Assembly (NCBI GenBank): GCA_002914805.1
Contig: JXTB01000159.1
Coordinates: 437,910-501,909 of the forward strand
DNA length: 64,000 nucleotides
Direction of reading: 5' to 3'
DNA from: Parasponia andersonii
Taxonomy: Eukaryota; Streptophyta; Magnoliopsida; Rosales; Cannabaceae
Positions 47,762 through 60,725 of this stretch are shown in pieces (the first letter of the stretch is position 1; every line of letters starts with the position of its first letter). Below the pieces are notes generated by a model, which did not search any database, was not told the DNA's origin, and saw only the letters and a list, made by a program, of their open reading frames with translations. The translations under genes were made by a program, and so were the position numbers.

Positions 47762-49752
47762 GTGTTATTAACTGATAACGGTTCAGATTCACCATTCTTA
47801 TGTCAAAAGTCAACTGCCAATGTTGTGGTTCTCTTCCAAACAACAACGCAAATTTACGTTCAAACGAAACGAAAAAAAAAAGAAGGACGACTTATTAAGA
47901 TTTATATTTCGAGATTTAGTTGAATGTCGACAAAAATCTTAAGAGAAAACGTTTAATATCTTGATTTGTAACTTATACATATATAGACACAGTATCTTTA
48001 AGTTTAAATTTCTCAATGAACGGTCTATTCCAGTAAGAAGTGTTTTATTTTTTATTTTTTATAAAGTAGTGGTAAATATTACCATCTTTTACATTTTTCA
48101 ACAAAAATCAGAAAACTATAGAATTACATTTTTTTTTTAATATTGAAATTAGAAGAGTATAGAATTACATTTTTTTTAATGAAATTCTTCATCCGATTAT
48201 ATTAAAAGTCGATTAAACAGCACGAAAATTTCATTTTACTTTATAATATTGTATTGTTAATTTATTTTGTTTATGCATCCTCTTATTTTTTTTGACATAA
48301 ATTCTTTTTTTCATAGCACGTTTATATAACAGAAAAGCAAATTTTTTCTATGAAAATATATGAAAAGAAACAAAAAAACTAGAGCAATTAGAAGATAAAT
48401 TCTGCCAAACGTCATTTCCTTTTTCAAATATTTGAGTTGGGTAAGATGGGTGCCGTTTTTGTCTCCATAATTTTTCTAGACCGAATGACTAGGGGACAAC
48501 GATATCGCTGAAGCAAAACAGTTTCTCAGGGATTTACATGCTAAAAATAAAATGTTAGGGGCCAGCATTCCAAAAAAAAAAAAAATGTATTCAAGATTTA
48601 AATCCCATTCATAAACGATCGGGGACCAGTATGCTAATAATGTAATACATAGAACCTTGGGGATTAATGACGCAATTTACCATTTTTTTAAGGTTGGATA
48701 TCTTTCATGTCCCTAAATTAATGCTTTTCGTACCTTTTTTTCCCCTCCTCTGATAAATGCTTCTCATGCTTTAAAAAAATAAAATTGGTAATGCATTCTT
48801 GAAGAGAATTTTTTTTTTTAAAAAAAAAAAAAATTGAGGACAGACGAGAAAACCTTGTACTGAAAAAATAAAGCACTAAATGAAAATTATAAACATATTT
48901 TGCACTTTTATATTTTCACACAAACGCGCTATCTACATCATGGCCCTTAAGCAGATGGATTTTTGATTTGCTGGACTACATAGCTTCAAATTGTTTTGAC
49001 ATCTGAAATTTGAGCATGGCTAAACCTTGTGAGGCAACTACATACGTAACTTAAATAATAATAATAGGAATAATATACCTAACATTGAAAACAGGGACCT
49101 CTATTTTGGATGTTTTCTACTGATTATAAACAAGAATTAAATGAGATCGTAAGACTTTTTTCTATTTTCTTTTTTACTTTTGGGGTTATTTTTTCTACTA
49201 ACCGAAGCAAAATCTTTGAATCATTTTCCCAAACATCACAATCACGCTGGCAATATATGTCCACGTCATCTAATAGAAAGTTTCTTGTAAACAAACCCAA
49301 ACCTAACCGGGGAAAAAAAAAATCTTTTATAGGTTAACTCCAAGTCATAATTGATCCCAAAAAAATATCATATCGAAATAAATATTTTTAAGAAAAAATA
49401 CTAGTAAAACTTGCGATCAAGCAAAAACTCGTGAACATGACACAACACACGAAATAAGATATAATTTTGAGTAATATACAAATCCCCGGTCATCATATAC
49501 AACACTCTTAAGGGAAGATTAGTAATTTTAGGGGACAATTAACACCTTCGTGTTATCGTGTATTTTTTCCTTTTCAGATACACATCATGAAACTTTAAAG
49601 AGTTGTTTGCGTTTCGATTATTTTCACCGCAAAAAGTCTTAAGTGACAGCTGAAAGAAAAAATATAATGAACTTGTGAAAGTTTTTTTGGGGTAAGAGTG
49701 GGGCATATACTATTACCAATGAACCTGTGTATATATGTTTGGGTTTTGGTCA
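47762..49752. other. Intergenic DNA between SGR and the MADS-box gene
   Basis: No gene or recognisable transposon is seen. It holds poly-T/poly-A runs and the 3' region of the MADS gene on the right. SGR reads away from the MADS gene's 3' end: both are on the minus strand, about 2.6 kb apart. Confidence 0.45.
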
Positions 49753-52700
49753 CTATTTTCTTCTCTCTGGTAGACCTATGAACAATTCCGTCTCCACTTC
49801 CATATTCTGATCAATATTATGTACTACCTCTGGTGGCTCAGTTGAGGGAAGTAGTGGTACCATGCCACACTGAAATAGCCAATGTTAGAGAAAGATATAT
49901 AAATATATATATATATATATATTTATATATTTATAGGGCACAAATCCAATAAGAAAATTAATGATGTACGTCTTTTCATGCACTTCATTATAGCTAATAA
50001 ATCAGATCCAACTGCTAAAAAAAAATATCTATCTATAAGTAAAAAAAAAAAATACCTATTGGATTAGTGCCCATATATATATATAAACATATACATGTAT
50101 GCAGTCCTATACATAAGTGTATATATTGTATATACACAAAAACACATACAAGTTTCGTTAATTTGGTAATATTTTCACATTTTAGTTTCAGTTTTTTAAA
50201 TGTGAAATGAATAGTAGATTAATCTCACAATATGGAAAAAATAAAAATATTATACCAAGAAAAACTATAGTTGTTTTATTGTAGTCTTGATACTTCGAAT
50301 CAAAAATCAGTAGCCTCACTAAATTGATTTTATTTAGCACAATCAAACCCTGAATGGTTCTTAAAAAACAATCGAAAGATTAGTGTAAATGATATTTTAT
50401 TAATATATGGACATTGCATTTTTCAGTTACATGATTGCCATATCTATGATCTCACTCTAGAAAAAATGCATCTTTTGAAACTAGCATGTGCAAGAGTTAC
50501 TTCCAACTATTCCACAAAAGAAACCATGAAGAGATTGCTTGGATTAAGTGTCATGCATGATCAAGTGCAGCTAGGTGAGGAAAAGAAAGGTACCTGCTCC
50601 CTAAGTTTAGCATTCTGCTCTAGTAGACTTCTCTCCTGAAAAGCACAAGAAGATATCAATTATCAGCATTAATTTCAAACAAAGAGATAGATTCATTATA
50701 CAAATAGACTATAGATATGTGTTTACCTCTTCCTTAAGATGATCAATCTGCTCCTTATATAGTTGATTCTTATAGGCAAAGAGCAAGAAATAGTTTAGAA
50801 GTGTCAGCTATTATTTGACTTTTTGAGAAATATAAATGAAAGCCCTAGATGGGAAAAGCAATAATATTAGTGAAAAAAAGAAAACTGAGTGGTACCTTTC
50901 TTGCCCTAATTTTCCCTAAGCTTCGCTCCAACTGGTTCTCTATCTGTTGTAGCTCATGGAGAGAGCATGAGTCCAAGCCATCCCCAAAAAGCTTCCTACA
51001 ATAGATGTCATTTGTAGAAGTTAATCTCAAATTTGATAACTGTTAGTTTTAAAACTTTAAAAAAAAAAAAAAAAGAAAAAGAAACAAGCTCAAAATTCTA
51101 TAGTATAGTAGTCTAGCAAAGTAATTAGCATTCAACCGTTTAGAAACTTCAAGATGCTCAATTTTCTTTGCCATGCTAAAGTTGCCTTCCTTGCTCATAG
51201 CAGACTGCAATAAACAGATCATCCAATGTTACTCGAATGAAACTCCCTAAAACAAAGCATTTCGATGCATATTTCAATTTGACAAAGACAGCATTCTCAA
51301 GCAAGAGAAACATGTTCATCAGGGTATATTTTGCCCAACAGATTTTTTTTCTTTCTTTCTTTCTTTATGCCTTTTTCTCTTTCCATTGAAGACAAGCTAA
51401 TATCATTTGATCTCTTTCATCTGAGAATTGGTTCCTGATGAAATGTCGTGCAAATTATAATTACTAAGCTACTAATTATGGGGTCAGGCAAAAATTTAAG
51501 ACCTAAGATTTTTCACCTTTAGAAAAAAGAATTTACCTTACAATTGGCTGCTACAAGAGGATCCTGAAACGGATTTCAGGGCTCACATGCATGTATATAC
51601 GAATAGTGATTAACAGCTTCGTTCTTTCTACTTGCTGTGCGTGTCTGTATACATCTTGTGTGTATGTATACACGGATCAACATTAATTACTGTATATATA
51701 TATGGCAGTGCGTAGCTAATAAGAAAAAATATGCTAGTCTTTCTAATCAGTCTTTTTCCCAAAGATAAGAGAGGCTCAGTTCTTATAACGTTCTAGGAAA
51801 GTGAAAATGATAAAAAGCTAGCGAAAGAACTTTGTTTCCATCAATTAACACAAATTAAAAGGTATTTATATATATATACATTAAAATATATACGTATGAC
51901 AAGCCTTATATTATCATATTCTGAGTCTCCCGAGTCATGTGAATGAACTGGTATACTATTAGCTGAATCAATTAGTGTGTATATATATATATATATAGTC
52001 GTACTGAAAACTGCATGTGGTCATCAATAATTTTATACAAATTTACATTTGCTTATTGTACCAAACATTTATTGAGGCCAAGTCCCAATTCAAAACGAGA
52101 CTAGCTAGTTAAGTCATTTCCAAAACTTAATTAGTTAAGTAATTAGTGAGAAGCGATAATTTCCTAATCATAGAAAACCAATTTTGATAAGACGAAAGGC
52201 TGGTCAGGTGGTTGCAATGGGAAAGTAATATGTAGGTCCATTTTCAAACTAAAAATAAGCGAGTGTTGCAGTCAATTTCTATGTCGACCTTATAAATAAG
52301 TATACTAATGTCATGAATTAAGCTCTAATCTCTAATTATGATAGTAATAATTAACTAATAACTATAATACAAAACAAGCAAATTACATACAATGTTTATA
52401 GTCACACTCAATACGAGAACTACTTTTACTTTGACTCCGCAGTGTTTTCATTATAATGAAGAATGACTCACACTCAATGACTATGTCACTACCATCACTA
52501 CCAAAAATCAACCCCTCCTAGCTAGCTAAGCTAATAACTTTTATATGGTAGGAAAATTCGGACAAACCTAGTGCATGTACGATGCCTATGGGGCTGACCA
52601 CAACGCAAAGGTGGATCATGCAGGAAAAGGGATTATTGTACATTACAATTACCCTCCACACACATCCTAATGCACTGTGATCACCATGGTTTGCGTTCCA

Positions 52701-55700
52701 TTATTTACATTACTGTGATTAGTTAAATGGTAGGGCTCATTAATTATTAACTCAAAACTTCAAAATACTTGTAAATGCTATATGTTTAGGTTTTTTTTTT
52801 TTTTTTTGAAAGGGGCTATATTTTAGTTTTAGTCTTAAACCAACCAAACTTGTATTTAGAATAATAAAAGATATAGACTAGGCTAGCTACCTACCTGATG
52901 CTCATGATCTTCTGAAACCGCTTTGGCACTGCGGAGGCCTCCATCATTTGCTTTCCTTTGAGTATACCGCTCTATGGTCTTGTTTATGCTGATGCATCTC
53001 CAAAGAACAACAAGATGATCAAAAAAAGCGCTTTTTCAGATGTGTAATTTTCTAATTTTTGAAACATGTTATGCCAATTTGTGACAAACTTTATTCTTTT
53101 CCCATGATAACTCTGTACTTTTGGAGCACATATATGATCTCTTTCTAGAAATACCAACACACAAACACATATAAGTATATGTATATATTTACATATATAA
53201 TATAAATGCGAATTGTACAATATATACGTACAAATAATCATATACATTTCATAACTATTTCTCTAATTACTGCAAATTTCTATGATTATAAAATGTAAGT
53301 ACTCTCTCGTATTGAGGAGTGAGAATTATTACTCGTAGTCAAATAATTCAATCAAGTACTTCCAAGCTGACCATGTAATAAAACTACAAATATATGATTC
53401 ATACTTTAACGAAGTATACCTGAAATTAATATAGCTAATAATATCTTTTGTAATTAAATTAACCTAACTTGCGTATTGGCAATCTGACTGATTTTCCGTC
53501 AGGTTACAAGCCATCCCTACAGCTATTTTTCCCCCGAGAGCCTGATAAATAATATGACAATAATTATAATTATTTACCATAGTATGAACTGTGAAGACTC
53601 AGACCTGTATACATTTTGTACTCTCCACTTTAATTCGTCCATCTCGATTTTTTTTTTTCTTTCCCTTTCCAAAACACATCTACACAAGAAAGTCATGATC
53701 GACATCTCTCTTACAATCAGTTCCAATAATCTTCTCTTCTTATGTAAATATGACTCAATTGGTTCATGGTTTTCTCAAAACATAATTACACTTGAGTAGA
53801 CATTTTTCTCCTTATAATTAAGCAACAATACCCATTTCGTAGCGCAAGCACTCTTATTGGCATTATAAATCCTTCAGAATATCTAGAGTCTATACTTTCA
53901 GCTCGGCTATTACCCCATCAATTAGAATTAGCCTTAACTTTTCGAGTAAGGAGACTCTCATTACACGAAGTGTCAGTTTTTTTATTGTAAAATGGAATGA
54001 CAGTCAGGTATTGTTAGAAGATAGATCCCACCTAAAGTATTAATGAGTGATCAATTTACTCACAAATCAAGTATTATTCAACTCAAATAGTTATAAGTTC
54101 TCAAGTATTTATGTTAGTTTGACGTATTTTTATTTTGTTTTTGTAGTTCTTATGAATAAATAAGAATCAAAATAAATTGGTACCAAATATGAGTATTTCA
54201 ACTATTTTAAATGAAAGTTTATTCTAATACGAATGCAACGCAATAAAAATCAGGCAAAACAAAGCTAAAATGAAAAAACGGTACCCTCGGGACGAAAAGT
54301 TATCATGCTGAGTTCTAGATTTGAATGTGCCACAGCACTGTAATAGTAGCACTATAGCGCTGCCTAGAAAATAAATTTCCAGAGCTAGAGTACCATGGCT
54401 ATCCAACATTCTGAAGTGCATTTTTAGCGAGTTTTTAGAACTAATCTTGACGCTTAATGTCATCTAATCAAATGATTAACATTCTACCTAGCCTAGGTCT
54501 TCTTAAAGTCTCTCAAATATATCCTTAAGCCTCCATTTCATATGTAGAGAGTTAGAGAGAAAACACAAAATTGAGAACTCAAAATTTATAAAGAGAGGAG
54601 AGCTTTGGAGCTAAATTTTGGAGAAGAAGTTTGAAAGAGTTGCTTGAAGAATTAAAGCTTGAAGTTCTCATCCTCTTTCTCACCCTAGTCTCATTTAAAG
54701 TTTGTATTATGCTTGATTATTGAATATATTTGGATATATGAAATTCTTGTTGAGATTAGTATTGGATTTTCATATGTTAAATTAATTATTATATGTTTGG
54801 GGAATGATGTAACTTAGACTTTGATTCTATGTCTTAATTTCTAATATATTCTTTGATATTGTTTGAATTTATTTATGTTATTCCATGTTTAATACTTCTC
54901 AACTAATTAGTTACTAGTTAGATAATTTGATTTCTAGAATTTGGCACTTGAGAAAGGGAATTATAGAAACAATTATAGAATAGTATAACTTAGTATTTTG
55001 TAGAGTTTGAGAAAACCTATAATTCCTATGAAGTCTTGAATAAAGAACCATTGAACATAATGAATTCTTAATTTCTAAGTTCGAAATAGAGATATTAAAA
55101 TCAAGATTAAGAGTGATTTTACTTGACATTCAAGAGAGAAAGTAGAAATACCTTTCGGTTCTTGGCTTATAAACTAGTAATATTTGATTTGAATGCAATT
55201 GGTAATCAAAAGAAATAGTTCATAGATATGTGAATTCAATCCCCTAGAATTTCTATATTTTATATTTGTATTTATATTTATATTTGTATTTATTCAATTA
55301 TAAATTCATTTAGTTTGGTAATCTAAATAAAGTTAGGTTATGATAATTCCGATACTTAGCAACAATTTAACACCTAATTTCTCGTAGAATCGACAACTTT
55401 CTTATTATTTTATTACTTATATACAACTCGTACACTTGCTTACATATATGAATTTTAGCATAACAAATATCATTTCATCATTTTAGTAAAAAATTGACAC
55501 CTCATATTGTGTCTTGGTGTCTGGTATTTAAGGTGTCTCATAATGTTAATCTTAATTTTCATAAAACATGTCTACACAAAAAGATTATCACAACCATCTT
55601 TCAAGAGCCAACTACTAATTAATTACTTCCGAGACATTATGAGACACTACACTTACCTCATATATCCCATATATGTTTATCAAAGTACACATGCCGGTCA

Positions 55701-58700
55701 ATATATATAGTCTTATTTTCAAATACCTTCCGAAAAATGACTAACAAAAAGAATGATTACACAATGTCTACACATTGATATCACAGTTCATATAACGTTT
55801 TATTTTATCCTCATAAAAGTTTAATCCAGTCATGCACATTATTTCTTCAAACCAATTCTGGTAAGTTTCTTGAAACCCCGGATACACTCAGACCAATACA
55901 GGACCGAAAAAGAATCATTAATTAATTATTTAAATTTGTGATTACGTCATATTCTACTTGGAAAACTATATAAAATAAAACAAAACGTACGCATGCAACT
56001 TGGAGATAAAACTACACATCTCATGGATTTTGTTTATTCTGTGACTCAAAGGTTTAGACCTCGTGCTTATCAATTTCTTGCTAATCTAGTTCCAGCTTAT
56101 TCGGATTCAAATTACTAAGGACTCAACAAGCTTGTTTAAACTATCTTAGGTATCACTTTCAGATTCCTTTTAATTAACTAGTGTATATTTATATATGTAC
56201 TAAAATATATCTACAAACTTCAGTGATCCTCCTCTTTCTGCTCAAATTTCTTTTCTTAAAGGATCTTAATTGATCTTGAAAGGAACTTATGTTGATATTG
56301 AGAGACTGAAGGAGAGACTTTATTTGTCATTAATTCACACCTAGTCATCCCACAAAAAAAAAAAAAAAAGAAGAAAGGAAAGAAAGAAAGAAAGACTGCT
56401 AAATGCGTCTGCTTGAAATTAATAGAAGTAAATTATTTAATTTGATCGATTTCTTAAGGTATATAAGAGCTACAAGCCTCGACTTTCATTCATTTATTTT
56501 TGTTTGTGTGCCTATGTACCAATACATAATTACACATACATATATCTATATAGGTTGTCAATCCAATAGGTATTTTTTTTTTTTATCTATGGCTAGGTAT
56601 TTTTTTTTAGCCGTTAGATCACCATCTAATGGTGATCCAATGACTATAATGAAGTGCATGAAAAGACATGCATCATTAACGCTCTTTCTCTCTCTTACTT
56701 TTTACAATAAAAAATGTGCATACTAAATTTTTATTGGCCAAATTGATACCTATGCATAGGTAAAAAAAAAAATACCTACTGAAGCCCATATATAAGTGTG
56801 TGTATGTATATAAATATACATCCAACTTGAGTAAGGGAGATTCTCAAGAATACATAGATATAGATATCCAATTTGAGGAACGGAGAGATCTCAAGAACCT
56901 AATACGCATACTCGTAAGAGCCATAATTTGATGAAATAACGTGCTTAAACGCTTCTTCCTAATTTCATCCAAGAAGAAAGAAGGTAAGCCAGCTAGAGCC
57001 ATTGTAATACAGGTAACCATAATAAAAGCTTCCCTTAAGAAGGTAAGCTAGAGTTTTCCATGAAATTAGGTCTATACGTATGTAAAGAGATATTTAGTTT
57101 TATCATCACTTGAAAAAGCACTAATTTCTCAACTGATCAACAACGTAATTTCCAGCATACATACAGCAAATTTCAGAAAATTACTACTAGTTCTCATTTA
57201 GAATATATATTAACGTTATTGGACAATTGAAATGAAAGACAATCGGATTTAAGTCTCTTAATACGTACCTTGCAAGAAATAAGCAATGAGGAACAAAAAT
57301 CCTGAAATTTAAATATTTTTTTCCGGAAAAAAAAGGGGGAGAAAAGAAAAAGGAAAAAAAAAAGAAACTAAATATTAAACTTCTAGACTGTGGAACCCTC
57401 TAAAAAGTAATCTTTTCTTTTCTTCATATAATTAGGTCATTTTCAGTATCACTTCATCCCCAGGAAGACGTGGTAGGCAATACATTGTAAAATTGTAGAT
57501 CTCTTTACTGAAAAATCCATGACTATAATACACACACACACACACGAAACTGTCTTTGAGATTCCGGCCATGCTCTCACATCGAGGTTCAATATGGCCAG
57601 TTATCCCATACATCCCTATACCTGATATTAAACATAAACATTATAAAGCTTATTGTCAAGACCAAACCTTACTACTGTTTCATGTCATACATGTCATACT
57701 GTCTTCCCAGTTACTGTCCTATTCAACCTCTCAAGAAACAAAATGATCAGCAGTGTATGTATGCATGATATATTAACACTTGTTTGGTAATCTTAACATG
57801 AATGATTAAAGTTCATATAAGTACCAGCTAAAACTCAATCAAACTTAATTGGAACTTAGCAAAAATCAATTCTCTCTTAATTGCATATACATTTACAAAA
57901 ACATTGTCCTTTGTTTTCTTTAAAAGAAAGCTGAGGCATAAAGAGATTCAAAAAAGGTCAATATCCTATGGTCTAAATGCTCCTTAAAAAAAAATAAAAA
58001 ATATAAAAGAGAGAGAGAGAGAGAGACTGCATATTTTGGGATTAATATACATCTTATCTAAGAAAATTATAATCTTTTCCATCCCCCTAACTAAGATCTT
58101 TGAAGATGAATTTATCAAGCTAGGACATGAGCTAATTAGTTTTGAGATCTAAAACGTGTATTGCGATTTAGTTTATATCATTTTTACTATAATTAGTAGA
58201 CAAATTATCTTAAGGATTGAGAAAATTAGAAGTTAAGTGATGTATAGCTTTATAGTCTATATATAGCTAGTAGGCAGCTCAAGTAAAGCTGATAACATCA
58301 AATATTTAATAAGTTCAATCCTAATATTTTGGAATCTTCTTTCCCGATGTCCCTTGGAGCAAATTTGAACCATCAAGATTATGTCGGACTTATATATACA
58401 TATACACATATATACATGTAATGAAGAAAAGGGTGTATTAATTTGAATTATTCATTAAACAACGAGCTCTCAAAGAATCAGACACACGTACTTAACATCT
58501 TACACGAACAACAAAGTCATAAAATTAACTTGTATCAAATATAAGTTAAGAGAGGATACCTGGGAAGAAATGAACGCATCTTTTCATAACACATTATAAA
58601 CAAGGTTTTAAATATATAAACAGATGGTCAGAAATAGCACATTAATATATAACAGTAATAATAAGAACACAAAGTACTTCAGCATGCAGTGTCTTTCCCA

Positions 58701-59095
58701 GATGTCCCTCTAATTAAAACAGTCAACAAGATTCCAAGTTATATAAATTGTGTCAGTTATTAACAGTACTTAAAGCTATTTATATAAGTTAAACATCCTC
58801 TTTCTCAGCCTTTTATTGGCCAAGTACAACATGTTAAATACCCTATACCCTATAATTTACCTGTATGTTTCAATAGCTATATATGCAAGAAATGGAACAT
58901 TGTACCTCTTTTTTTTCCTTTCACTTCAAAAACCCACTTTGGCTTTGGGCTACAGCTCATAGTTCATATATACTTGGTATATTGATAGCATAAGAACTAT
59001 TTCCTCAGGTTGTGTACTGGTTAGTGTGTGTATACTTATACATTTGCGTTGTTTATATAATTAGTTCAACAAACCTAAACAATGATGGTTCTTAA

Positions 59096-59144
<49 letters not shown>

Positions 59145-59686
59145 ACTGGAATGAAAGATCAACTAATAGTGAAAACTGAAACAAACCAAATCGCCCAAGT
59201 ACTAATTAGATTGGATTACGAAAAAGGAAAAAACTGACAGGAGATTTATATCATCAGAAATCAGAACCATTTGACCTCTAAGGCTGAGGTTATCATAGTA
59301 CTTGCCTGCTAATATTTCGTACCAGAAAAAGAACCAGCACTCATGACCAATTTAACCTCCCAAAAACTCAAAATAAGATCTGGGATGCCCTACTCATACA
59401 ATTCCAATATTACTGGTCCATAAAATTAAAGTCTCAAAATTATTTCTAATTTTTATAAAAGATAATAATATTAAGGGTTTCAAGTTATAATTGTGAAAAC
59501 ATACCTAGAACTGGCAAACTCATAGAGCTTCCCTCTTGGAGAAAAAATTATAAGTGCAACTTCAGCATCACAGAGAACCGATAACTCAAAGGCTTTCTTC
59601 AAAAGCCCATTTCTTCGCTTGGAAAAGGTAACTTGCCTACTCGCTGCATTCTCTATTCGCTTCATCTGAGTTTTCCCCCTAACCAT
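49753..59686 (-). CDS. SOC1: MIKC MADS-box transcription factor, TM3/SOC1 clade
   Basis: A DNA-binding regulator of the SOC1/AGL14/AGL19 group, which promotes flowering and meristem identity. Coding exons in transcript order: 59686-59505, 52988-52895, 51563-51537, 51204-51137, 50995-50896, 50768-50727, 50635-50594 and 49869-49753. They join in frame to 223 residues. The MADS domain (1-60) reads [60 protein letters not shown]. The I region is [13 protein letters not shown]. The K domain has [40 protein letters not shown] and [14 protein letters not shown]. The C-terminal SOC1 motif is [15 protein letters not shown]. The 100- and 42-nt K exons are typical of the clade; a 27-nt exon 3 (DPLVAANCK) is not. 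Intron 1 is 6.5 kb. The K-region wording leans to AGL14/19 and the tail to SOC1, so orthology is open. Confidence 0.88.
49936..50072. mobile_element. MITE copy 1, in intron 7 of the MADS gene
   Basis: A 137-bp element with inverted ends GGGCACAAATCCAATAAG (left) and GGGCACTAATCCAATAGG (complement of right). Flanking 9-mers ATATTTATA (49927-49935) and ATATATATA (50073-50081) match at eight of nine positions, but the area is AT-rich so this is weak. The interior segment TAATGAAGTGCATGAAAAGAC (complement strand) is shared with copy 2 at 56553. It has no coding capacity. Confidence 0.7.
53990..55450 (+). repeat. Probable decayed transposon-derived block in intron 1
   Basis: A stretch with purine-rich 5'-leader-like sequence (about 54540-54660, many GAGAGG/GGAGAA words) and, near 55385, a CTCGTAGAATCGACAAC phrase followed by ACTCGTACACTTGC. 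Such phrases recur in abundant plant repeats. No terminal repeats or coding remains were found, so boundaries and class are uncertain. Confidence 0.35.
56553..56787. mobile_element. MITE copy 2, in intron 1 of the MADS gene
   Basis: A 235-bp relative of the element at 49936, in opposite orientation. The left end has AATCCAATAGGTATTTTTT; the right end complemented reads GGGCTTCAGTAGGTATTTTT. The shared interior runs from TTTTTTTAGCCGTTAGATC through ATAATGAAGTGCATGAAAAG to GCATCATTAACG. It is longer than copy 1 by about 100 bp on the right side, so copy 1 is a deletion derivative or copy 2 carries an insertion. Confidence 0.65.
59100..59139 (+). repeat. CT microsatellite in intron 1 of the MADS gene
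   Basis: About 20 uninterrupted CT units, roughly 370 bp downstream (transcript direction) of the MADS exon donor site. Confidence 0.9.
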
Positions 59687-60080
59687 TTTCTTGGAAAAGC
59701 TATATATATAAATATATATATATATATTTATACAAAATCCAGGAAAATGAAGGAAAACCCAGAAAAGAAAACGATGGATTTGAGGGAAAATTTGATGCAA
59801 AACTGAGTAAATGACTAAATATAAGGTTGATCTAAACAACTAAGGAAAAGACCCAGAAAGAGTTTCCAAAAATAGAAAAGGGGTCAAACTTCAAATCTAA
59901 CGATATAAAAGGAAAGACACAAAGGATTTTTCTCCGAGTCTTTGCTGAACATGGAAGATCTCTTAGTTTGGGAGCTAAGAAAGAAGACGAGTAGTTAGAT
60001 GGGAAAATTTTGAGAGAAAAACACACAAAATATTGGGGAAGATTGAAGAGTCTGAGTATTTTTTGAAGATTGAGAATTGA

Positions 60081-60092
60081 ATATATATATAA
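60081..60092 (-). promoter_or_regulatory. TATA box region of the MADS gene
   Basis: An alternating TA run that reads TTATATATATAT on the minus strand, about 400 bp before the start codon, gives a plausible start near 60050 and a long 5' UTR. A poorer TA run at 59701-59727 is closer to the ATG and is an alternative. Confidence 0.4.
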
Positions 60093-60404
60093 CCGAAGCT
60101 CTAAACTTTATTATTCCTTTTTTAGCTAGGGAAAATAAAGCCTAGTAACCCTAGATATATATAAGTAGTAAAAAATATATCATTAAAAAAATGAAAAAGT
60201 CAAGGTTGTCAACAGAACCTAATCTCTTTCTCTTTTTGGTAAATACTTGAGAAATAAAATGGACACCTCCCATAAAAAGAAATACAAGACGAATAAATGC
60301 CAAAGCATGTGAACCCATTATTGCTGCATCAGAAAATAAAATAATGAAATATAATAATAAAAAAAATCTTTATATGGATGCACGAGAAGTTGGTGCCTTT
60401 AGTC

Positions 60405-60725
60405 CACGTGGTGACACGTGTTGAGAGAGACTCACAAACCACTTGGGCCGGTGACCGTTGGGGGTGGCAGTGAGGTGCATGAGGTAAAAGACACCAAACA
60501 TTCTTGTCGGTTGCCAGTTATTTAGGGACAAGTCTTTGAAATGCGAAGTTGCAGGGAAATTTGGAGCACTCATTGGGCACTGTAACAGAGCTCAAACAGG
60601 TTTATTTAAAAGAATGGTTCGTCCGTACGAGGGTTTGGAACAAACCGTACAATCAAGTCAGAGCTGGTCCAATCACCTTCTGTCACGTTTCAACTATTCC
60701 ATATTTAATTGGACAATGTCACGTG
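60405..60725. promoter_or_regulatory. Three G-boxes upstream of the MADS gene
   Basis: Perfect CACGTG hexamers occur at 60405-60410, 60415-60420 and 60720-60725. The first two start exactly 10 bp apart, one helical turn, and the third reads CACGTGGC. They lie 0.7-1.05 kb before the ATG. G-boxes in promoters recruit bHLH (PIF-like) and bZIP factors; use here is inference. Confidence 0.45.

Larger units (their letters stand above)
52989..59504 (-). other. Large intron 1 of the MADS-box gene
   Basis: A 6.5-kb intron between the MADS and I-region exons. Long first introns are usual and often regulatory in SOC1-type genes. It contains MITE copy 2 (56553-56787), a repeat-like block (about 53990-55450), a CT microsatellite (59100-59139) and an AG repeat near 58010-58025. 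No internal coding exon was seen. Confidence 0.7.

Noticed and set aside
22579..59686. A functional link between SAP18 (ASAP complex, implicated in FLC repression) and the nearby SOC1-clade gene
   Set aside because: Linkage over about 37 kb with unrelated genes between gives no evidence of co-regulation.
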